Shown: piece by piece, positions 4,713-9,465 of the stretch | Numbering within the stretch: the stretch's first letter is position 1 | Layout of the letters: every line of letters begins with the position of its first letter | NCBI GenBank assembly: GCA_035637315.1 | Contig: DASPXK010000179.1 | Location: 1 to 9,465 of the forward strand | Length of the DNA stretch: 9,465 bases | Direction of reading: 5' to 3' | Source: DASPXK01 sp035637315 | Lineage (GTDB): Bacteria > Chloroflexota > UBA6077 > JACCZL01 | Notes under the pieces: generated by a model | What the model was told of the DNA's origin: nothing | The model's database searches: none | The model's input: only the letters and a program-made list of their open reading frames with translations | Translations under genes and position numbers: made by a program

Positions 4713-6815
4713 CGGCTGGATGGAGAACGGGGCGTCGAAGTCAGAGTACCGCTCGTCCATGAAATGGCCCTGCGCGCGCATCTCGGCTCGCCTCACCAGG
4801 CCATCGGGATCGACCCACAGCTTGAACCAGACCGGGATCTGGCTCTGCTGGGCGAAGAACGCGAGGACCTGAGTCTGGACCCCGTCCAGGTCGGCCGTCC
4901 CGATGATCCTGGGTGCGACGAACGGGACCAGATCAGGTTTGCCCGGCGTCGCGTCCCAGACGAACGACGGGACGGGCAGCGAGAAGCTGAGCTGCTCGAC
5001 CTGCCAGGGCGCGTCGCGCGAGTTCCTCATGTAGCGGGTGCCGCCCAGCCAGACGGTAGCGAAGCCGGAGCTGGTCTCGAGCCGCATTCGGTCTGGGGCC
5101 TGGAAGGCGTACACCGTCTCGACCGGCGGCGTGGCCGGACCGAGGACCTCGTCGACGCGCATCGTTCTCAGGGCATGCATCCGCTCCTGCAGCCCCTCGA
5201 GCAGGCGGGTGCCGTCCGGAGCCGGGAATGCGGGGAGCTGGAACACGGCCGTGCCGCCCTTGGCGCCAGCCACGTTGACCTCGAATCGCTCTCCGCCCTG
5301 GAGGTCGACCGCGGTCCTCCAGCAGACCGGGCCACAGCGCTCCGCCCCGAGCGGGTGGGCGTCGAAGGTGAGGCTGACTTGCGTGTCAGCGCTCGCCGCC
5401 TCGCCCTCCAGCGGCAGCGGGTAGATCAGGACATCGTTGCGGCCTGGTCCGCCGGGCCGGAGGCTGAGACCGACCAGCGCGTCGCCGGCCTCGCCGCCAA
5501 GCGTCAGGTCGTTCTCCTCGGGCAGTGCGGAAGCTGTAGCCGGCGCTCTGGCCGCCTCCGCCTCGCCCAGGCGGCCCGGCGGGAGCGGGAAGGCGGCAAG
5601 CAGGGCCGCCGCCCCGATCACGAAGGCAGCTACTCCCGCCTCGATCCGGGGCCAGAGATGGCGGCGCCGCCAGGCCTGGACCGAGAGCGGGACCATGCCC
5701 AGCACCGCGATCACCTTGATCGTGAGCACCTGGCCGTAGGAGGAAGTCAGCAGGTCGTCGAGATGCCCCAGCTCTTGGAGGCCCCTGGCGGCGCCGGTGG
5801 CGATAGTCAGGATGAAGGCCGCCAGCGCAATGGGAGTGAAGCGCTCCAGCAGCTTCCAGGCTTCCGCGCCGCGCCAGCCTGCCGGCGGGCGGACGGTGGC
5901 GAGGGCGAGGATCCCACCTGCCCAGAGCCCGGCTGCCAACAGGTGGAGGGCGTCGACGCCGATCCCCGACCAGGCCGGGGGCACCGCGGCCGCGTGGCCG
6001 GCCGCCGCGAGGCCGATGATGGCCACGGCGAGAGGCACGGTGGCGAGCCCGATCTGGTAGGTCGAAAGGGATACCGCAACGCCTTCCGCCGCCAGACGGG
6101 CCAGCCGCGCGGCGCCCGCGGGGCCCGTGGCCAGGTAGGCTCCGAGAGCGGCCGACGACGGCGACGGAGCCGCCGAGAACGCCTCGCCCAGGACCACGCC
6201 GGTCCCGCTCAGGAAGGCGACCATGAGCGCCAGATTGAGCCGCGGGCGCACCCAGGCCAGCGCCGGCTCGCGGCGCGCCAGGCGCCGCAGGAGGAGCATT
6301 CCGACCGCCGTCAGCAGCGCGGCGTACTCGAGCGTGCGAGCGATGGCGATGAGGAGATCCGACCGCTGGGGTGTGATGGCCGTGCCGCCCTCGGCCCCCT
6401 CGCCCGGAGCGACCCTGACCCCGAATCGAAAGGACCCCTGGAGCGTGTGGCCGTCCACGGTGCTTACCGTGGTCCAGGCCACGTCATAGACGCCCGGTGC
6501 GTTGGAAGCCAGGCGGACCTGGATCTCCTGCTGGCCGGTGGAGCTGCCTTCGAAGTGCTGCCCGTTCGGGCCGGTCACGGTGGTGCGCGAGAGCTTGACG
6601 TTGATCGGCTCGGTGAACCGCAGCACCACGACGCCCGGCGCATTTGGGAGCCGCTGGCCCGGCTCCGGCTGGGAGGAGACGAAGGCCGCGTGCGCGTGCA
6701 CCACGCCCGTCGTCACGGCGTCGGCAAGGACGACGAGAGCGAGCAGGACCGCGCACCGGGTCGCGGCCTGCGCCACCGGGTTCAGCCTCCGGGGAATCGT
6801 CGCCTGGCCGCCCAC
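4701..6815 (-). CDS. CopC-CopD fusion copper transport protein with extra C-terminal soluble region
   Basis: About 704 residues from GTG 6815. The signal peptide ends VVHA, and cleavage there exposes HAAFVSSQPEPG, the N-terminal His that binds Cu(II) in CopC. The other CopC ligands are D121 and H123 in VDGHTLQGSFRFGV, so the CopC domain (about 42-133) looks functional. Residues of about 150-414 are the multi-helix CopD copper permease domain (LLIAIARTLEYAALLTAVGM, ALHLLAAGLWAGGILALA, TIKVIAVLGMVPLSVQAW). The last 290 residues are soluble. About 435-525 is a beta-rich FixH/YtkA-like segment with paired C494 and C498 (CGPVCW). About 533-704 resembles a LolA/LppX-type fold (PDRMRLETSSGFATVWLGG, MDERYSDFDAPFSIQPP). 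Copper would be taken up or handed over at the outer face of the membrane. The start is uncertain: GTG 6776 has a good GGAGG 9 nt upstream, while GTG 6815 has GAGGA 8 nt upstream and keeps the basic n-region. It lies 23 bp after the oxidase gene, in the same operon. Confidence 0.88.
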   Translation of the reverse strand: MGGQATIPRRLNPVAQAATRCAVLLALVVLADAVTTGVVHAHAAFVSSQPEPGQRLPNAPGVVVLRFTEPINVKLSRTTVTGPNGQHFEGSSTGQQEIQVRLASNAPGVYDVAWTTVSTVDGHTLQGSFRFGVRVAPGEGAEGGTAITPQRSDLLIAIARTLEYAALLTAVGMLLLRRLARREPALAWVRPRLNLALMVAFLSGTGVVLGEAFSAAPSPSSAALGAYLATGPAGAARLARLAAEGVAVSLSTYQIGLATVPLAVAIIGLAAAGHAAAVPPAWSGIGVDALHLLAAGLWAGGILALATVRPPAGWRGAEAWKLLERFTPIALAAFILTIATGAARGLQELGHLDDLLTSSYGQVLTIKVIAVLGMVPLSVQAWRRRHLWPRIEAGVAAFVIGAAALLAAFPLPPGRLGEAEAARAPATASALPEENDLTLGGEAGDALVGLSLRPGGPGRNDVLIYPLPLEGEAASADTQVSLTFDAHPLGAERCGPVCWRTAVDLQGGERFEVNVAGAKGGTAVFQLPAFPAPDGTRLLEGLQERMHALRTMRVDEVLGPATPPVETVYAFQAPDRMRLETSSGFATVWLGGTRYMRNSRDAPWQVEQLSFSLPVPSFVWDATPGKPDLVPFVAPRIIGTADLDGVQTQVLAFFAQQSQIPVWFKLWVDPDGLVRRAEMRAQGHFMDERYSDFDAPFSIQPPVP

Positions 6816-6838
6816 CCGCGAGGTCCTCGCACCCGCCG

Positions 6839-8314
6839 CTAGCGGTAATGCAGCTCGGCCATTAGCCCGCCAGCCATGTGAACCAGGTTGTGGCAATGGA
6901 ACAGCCAGGCACCCGGATTGTTGGCCACGAACTCGATCTCGTACTGCTCCATGTGCCGGACCGTGATCGTGTCCTTCAGCGGCCCGTCGACGGGACGGCC
7001 GTTTATCGCCACGATCTGGAAGGTGTGGCCGTGCAGGTGCATCGGGTGGTCCTCCATGCTCATGTTGAACAGCTTGAGGCGCACCCGCTCGCCGGGCCGT
7101 ATGTCCAGGTGGTCGGTGTACGGGTAGCTCTTGCCGTTGATCGTCCAGACGTCCGGATCCATCATCCCGCCGGACAACGTCAGCTCGTACGTCCGATTCG
7201 GGCCCGACGGATGGTCCGGGCCGGCCAGGTCGGCGTAGCGCGCTGGCCTAAAGGTGGTCCCGGGGGCGAAGGCCTGGGCGGGCTCGGCTTCGTGGCCCTC
7301 GTACACCACGTCTACGGCCAGTCCGCGCTCGGCCTGGCCGGGCATCACCCCACGCAGCTGCCAGCGGCCAGGGCGGTTGGCAAGGAACTCGACGTCGGCC
7401 CGTTCGCCAACCCCGAGCAGCACCGCCTCGGCCTCGACCGGCCTGGCGAGCTGGTTTCCGTCCGAGTGGGTCACAGTGAGCTGATGGCCAGCCAGCGCGA
7501 AGGCCTGGGTCTGGGTCGCGCCGGCATTGATCAGGCGGAGCCGCACCCGTTCCCCCTCCCGCACGCTCAGCGGCACCGCGTACGGGTACGCCTTGCCGTT
7601 GACTCCAAACGTGTCGAAAAGTGTTCGGCCTGAGCCCTGGCCCATCATGTCGCCCATCCCATCTCGGCCCATCATCCCACCCGTGGACCGGGTCTGCGGG
7701 GGCGACTGGCTGGACGCTCCGCCCCCCGTCGCCCACTCGCCGGTCACCAGGGTGTACTCCCGGTCGGGGGCGGGGCTCGTCGCTTCGCGCGGCTCGATGA
7801 TCAGCGCCCCGACCAGCCCACCGCCCTGCTGGGTCATCTCGTCGAAGTGGGCGTGATACCAGCGCGTCCCGGCCGGCGTCGCCACGAACTCATAGGTGAA
7901 GCTGCCACCCGGCGGGATCGGCTCCTGCGACAGCCTGGGCACGCCGTCCATTCCAACGGGCACCTCGACACCGTGCCAGTGAATGGTTGTCGGCTCCTCG
8001 AGCTGGTTTGTAACCGTCACTCGGACCGTGTCGCCTTCGGCGGCGCGAAGCTCCGGCCCCGGCACGCGCCCGTTGAACGCGTACGCCTCGAACTGCTTGC
8101 CCGGCCCCAACTCCCAGCGGGCGCGGCCGACGGTGAGCTGGAGCTCTCTGACCTGGCCGCTGGCCAACCCTTCCCAGGGCGGCGCGACCTTCGGCGCGGG
8201 CAGAATCATGTCCAGGTGAATGGGTAGCCATGCACCAAGCGAGGCTAGCGCCAGCCCGATGAGCCCGGCTCCGAGCGCCGCCACGCCAGCGAGCAGCAAG
8301 CCGCGCTCCCTCAC
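6839..8314 (-). CDS. Three-domain multicopper oxidase (CueO/laccase-like)
   Basis: This 491-residue protein has all four histidine blocks of multicopper oxidases. H112 and H114 are in IHWHG, H154 and H156 in WYHAH, H423, H426 and H428 in HPMHLHGH, and H473, C474, H475 and H479 in FHCHNLVHMAGGLM. Three cupredoxin domains fit this length. The enzyme would oxidise Cu(I) or another substrate outside the membrane while reducing O2 to water. The N-terminus (GLLLAGVAALGAGLIGLALA) is a hydrophobic signal or membrane anchor without a twin arginine, although many such oxidases are Tat substrates. Residues 214-224 form a small Met-rich insertion (MMGRDGMGDMM), of a kind linked to Cu(I) capture in CueO-type enzymes. 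At the axial type-1 position, ten residues after C474, there is Leu484, with Met485 next to it. GTG 8314 overlaps the upstream stop codon (GTGA), so translation is probably coupled to the SHOCT protein gene. Substrate is not decided by sequence. Confidence 0.93.
   Translation of the reverse strand: MRERGLLLAGVAALGAGLIGLALASLGAWLPIHLDMILPAPKVAPPWEGLASGQVRELQLTVGRARWELGPGKQFEAYAFNGRVPGPELRAAEGDTVRVTVTNQLEEPTTIHWHGVEVPVGMDGVPRLSQEPIPPGGSFTYEFVATPAGTRWYHAHFDEMTQQGGGLVGALIIEPREATSPAPDREYTLVTGEWATGGGASSQSPPQTRSTGGMMGRDGMGDMMGQGSGRTLFDTFGVNGKAYPYAVPLSVREGERVRLRLINAGATQTQAFALAGHQLTVTHSDGNQLARPVEAEAVLLGVGERADVEFLANRPGRWQLRGVMPGQAERGLAVDVVYEGHEAEPAQAFAPGTTFRPARYADLAGPDHPSGPNRTYELTLSGGMMDPDVWTINGKSYPYTDHLDIRPGERVRLKLFNMSMEDHPMHLHGHTFQIVAINGRPVDGPLKDTITVRHMEQYEIEFVANNPGAWLFHCHNLVHMAGGLMAELHYR
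7643..7675 (-). other. Met-rich insertion in the multicopper oxidase
   Basis: Codons 214-224 of the oxidase contain five Met in eleven residues (MMGRDGMGDMM), set in a Gly/Ser/Gln-rich linker between cupredoxin domains 1 and 2. The composition resembles the Met-rich loop of the SHOCT protein in the same operon, which suggests shared Cu(I) handling. That link is inference. Confidence 0.6.
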
Positions 8315-8709
8315 CGACGGCCGCCGTCGCGCAACAGGTCTGAGCGGACCCGCTCGTACTCCTCGGGCCCGATCTCACCCCGCGCGTAACGCCGCTGCAG
8401 CGTCTCCAGCGGCCGCTCTCCTCGCCCGCTGTCGCCGCCAAGCTGGCGAAGGCCCCACAGGAGCAGCAACACGAGGCCGATAGCCACGAGGAGCCCGGAG
8501 AGGCCCGCCAGCAATGCCAGACCGGACATCGACCCCAACATGCCGCCCATCCCACTGGACCCCATCATGCCACCCGTGCCCATCATGCCGCCCGAGCCCA
8601 TCATGCCTGCCGAGCCCATCATCGTCACGATGAACAGCCCCGCCAGCGCTATGATGAGGACGAGCGCTACGACGGCTCCGATAGCCACGGCGCGGGCTGT
8701 GGCGCTCAA
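8311..8709 (-). CDS. Small two-helix membrane protein with Met-rich loop and C-terminal SHOCT domain
   Basis: 132 residues. The start is placed at TTG 8709 because GGAGGA (8718-8713) lies just upstream, and because the candidate promoter at 8787-8815 would start transcription near 8780, after the longer open frame beginning at 8835. Helix 1 is about residues 7-28 and helix 2 about 64-87. Between them residues 30-61 hold 11 Met, mostly as MMGxxG repeats. Residues 101-127 (LETLQRRYARGEIGPEEYERVRSDLL) match the short C-terminal SHOCT domain found on many small bacterial membrane proteins. With both ends inside, the Met loop faces outward, where it could bind Cu(I) for the oxidase or for CopCD. 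It is first in the operon and shares the bases GTGA with the oxidase start. The SHOCT call is firm. The copper role is inferred from composition and neighbours. Confidence 0.85.
   Translation of the reverse strand: MSATARAVAIGAVVALVLIIALAGLFIVTMMGSAGMMGSGGMMGTGGMMGSSGMGGMLGSMSGLALLAGLSGLLVAIGLVLLLLWGLRQLGGDSGRGERPLETLQRRYARGEIGPEEYERVRSDLLRDGGRR
8551..8622 (-). repeat. Four in-frame 18-bp repeats encoding MMGxxG
   Basis: Codons 30-53 of the SHOCT protein are four tandem hexapeptides (MMGSAG, MMGSGG, MMGTGG, MMGSSG) encoded by diverged 18-bp units. Beyond them the repeat decays into GMGGMLGSM. The period is a multiple of three, so copy number can change without frameshift, which is a way to tune the number of Met ligands. 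Confidence 0.85.
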
Positions 8710-8775
8710 CGATCCTCCAACCTCCCCGGTCGGCTCGCCCACGTTTCCTGGCAGCTGCAAGCGTCGTGCCAGGCC

Positions 8776-8792
8776 TACTATTGACGATAGTA
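8776..8792. promoter_or_regulatory. 17-bp palindrome, probable repressor operator
   Basis: TACTATTGACGATAGTA has perfect 6-bp arms (8776-8781 and 8787-8792), and the 5-bp centre is almost symmetric too. The right arm is the candidate -10 box of the minus-strand operon, and the loop with the last base of the left arm is the candidate -35 box of the plus-strand lipoprotein gene. A dimeric repressor bound here would block both. Size and position resemble operators of CopY/BlaI-type winged-helix repressors, but the sequence is not their classical TACANNTGTA box, and no regulator gene of that kind is in the window. Confidence 0.6.
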
Positions 8793-8810
8793 CCAGACGC
8801 GCAGCATAAT
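8781..8810 (+). promoter_or_regulatory. Sigma-70-type promoter for the Asp-box lipoprotein
   Basis: TTGACG (8781-8786) and CATAAT (8805-8810) are separated by 18 bp, each matching five of six consensus bases. The start point would be near 8817, so the first in-frame ATG (8809) would lie inside the -10 box and translation should begin later, at GTG 8824. The resulting leader would be very short. Confidence 0.6.
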
Positions 8811-8815
8811 GCCAA
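8787..8815 (-). promoter_or_regulatory. Sigma-70-type promoter for the SHOCT-oxidase-CopCD operon
   Basis: On the minus strand TTGGCA (8815-8810) is followed, after 17 bp, by TACTAT (8792-8787), matching five and four of six consensus bases. Transcription would start near 8780, giving a leader of about 70 nt before the TTG at 8709. It overlaps the plus-strand promoter face to face, so polymerase can probably occupy only one at a time. Confidence 0.5.
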
Positions 8816-8823
8816 GGATTCAG

Positions 8824-9465
8824 GTGGTCCACCAACGGTCCGGCTACGGGGTCGCAGCCAGGCGCGCAAAGCGCGTGGCCGCGTCAGCGCTCGCGCTGGC
8901 CTTGCTCGTGACGGGCTGCCAGGCCGAGCCCTCCGGAGCGCCTGGCAATAGCATCGGGGTGCAGAGTAGGCGAGTGTCGAGTCTGGCTGTCGACGCGGCA
9001 GATGGGAGCCTGCTCAAGGCCAGCGGCGGCCTCTTCCGCAGCGCAGACCCGGGTCAAGGCTGGAAGCCACTGGCCTTGTTCGCGACGGCGCCCGCGGACA
9101 AGATCAGCCAGGTCGCTACGAGCACCGCGGCGCCGTCAAGTCTGTTCGCCGCCGGGCTCGGGGCCGGAATCGTCCGCTCGGATGATCGCGGCCAAACCTG
9201 GCGCCACGTGAGCGCCGGACTGCCAAGTCTGGAGGTGGCGGCCTTCGCGGTTCACTCATTCCGGCCCGACACCCTCTTCGCCTGGATGAAGGGAGAGGGC
9301 GTGTTCCGTACGGAGGACGGCGGCGCGCGCTGGCAGAAAATGGACGCTGGGCCGTCCGCCGAGATCCTGGCGCTCGCCCACTCCACGCTCGAGGGCAGCA
9401 TGAACACCGGCTGGCTGTACGCAGCTACTCGGGAGGGCCCGTACCTCAGCATGGACTGCTTTTGA
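8824..9465 (+). CDS. Lipoprotein with Asp-box (BNR/sialidase-type) repeats, ends inside a repeat
   Basis: About 213 residues from GTG 8824, which has AAGGA 5 nt upstream. ATG 8809 is an alternative start, but it overlaps a candidate -10 box. The N-terminus has a basic region (ARRAKR), a short hydrophobic core and the lipobox LVTGC, so C32 would be lipidated and the protein anchored outside the membrane. Asp boxes (SxDxGxxW) follow: RSADPGQGW, RSDDRGQTW and RTEDGGARW, each after a short strand such as GLF, GIV or GVF. This marks a beta-propeller of the BNR/YCF48/exo-sialidase superfamily, which usually needs five to eight such repeats. A fourth box begins (YLSMDCF) and is cut by TGA at 9463-9465, so the fold looks incomplete. 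It is divergent from the copper operon and shares its operator. No enzymatic residues can be identified, so the role is unknown, probably a binding or scaffold protein. Confidence 0.75.
   Translation: MVHQRSGYGVAARRAKRVAASALALALLVTGCQAEPSGAPGNSIGVQSRRVSSLAVDAADGSLLKASGGLFRSADPGQGWKPLALFATAPADKISQVATSTAAPSSLFAAGLGAGIVRSDDRGQTWRHVSAGLPSLEVAAFAVHSFRPDTLFAWMKGEGVFRTEDGGARWQKMDAGPSAEILALAHSTLEGSMNTGWLYAATREGPYLSMDCF

Noticed and set aside
4764..6842. 692-codon open frame on the plus strand opposite the CopCD gene
   Set aside because: Composition is Arg/Gly/Asp/Glu-rich with no domain or signal, and it mirrors the codon structure of the GC-rich minus-strand gene, which has clear CopC and CopD motifs.
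8809..8823. ATG 8809 as start of the lipoprotein
   Set aside because: It has no ribosome site and overlaps the CATAAT -10 element; GTG 8824 with AAGGA fits better, although the ATG cannot be fully excluded.

Overview
The window is GC-rich bacterial chromosomal DNA, tightly packed on both strands. The fused copper-protein architectures and the frequent GTG/TTG starts resemble what is seen in uncultured Chloroflexota (or a neighbouring terrabacterial lineage). That is an inference from protein style only, because no rRNA or other marker gene is present.

Left part (1-2000), apparently housekeeping. At the edge, on the minus strand, is the N-terminus of a nucleotidyltransferase of the HldE-C/RfaE2 type, which was missed by simple ORF calling. 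An 11-copy 7-bp tandem repeat (112-188) separates it from a divergent glyoxalase-II-like metallo-beta-lactamase fold hydrolase (207-871). That hydrolase is split by an apparent 1-nt loss near 342-349. A strong composite hairpin (893-920) lies in the convergent gap before moaA (941-1999, minus), the radical-SAM enzyme of molybdopterin synthesis.

Middle and right part (2218-9465), an extracytoplasmic copper module. Two plus-strand genes form an operon: a secreted seven-bladed YVTN propeller fused to a C-terminal type-1 copper cupredoxin (2218-3660), and an ECF sigma factor fused in one polypeptide to a membrane helix and an RskA-like periplasmic domain (3671-4693). Converging on them is a three-gene minus-strand operon. 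In transcription order it holds a small two-helix membrane protein with a Met-rich loop and a SHOCT tail (8709-8311), a multicopper oxidase overlapping it by 4 bp (8314-6839), and a CopC-CopD fusion with an extra C-terminal soluble region (6815-4701). A divergent lipoprotein with Asp-box (BNR) repeats begins at 8824 and stops in the middle of an Asp box at the last base of the window.

Regulation. The 8776-8815 spacer holds two face-to-face sigma-70-type promoters on opposite strands, with a near-perfect 17-bp palindrome over their core elements. This is a good candidate for a metal-responsive operator. The working model is that one palindrome-binding repressor controls oxidase, importer and lipoprotein, while the membrane-tethered sigma-RskA protein controls the propeller-cupredoxin operon. 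The most unusual items are the sigma-RskA fusion, the propeller-cupredoxin fusion, the shared operator and the TGA inside the last Asp box.
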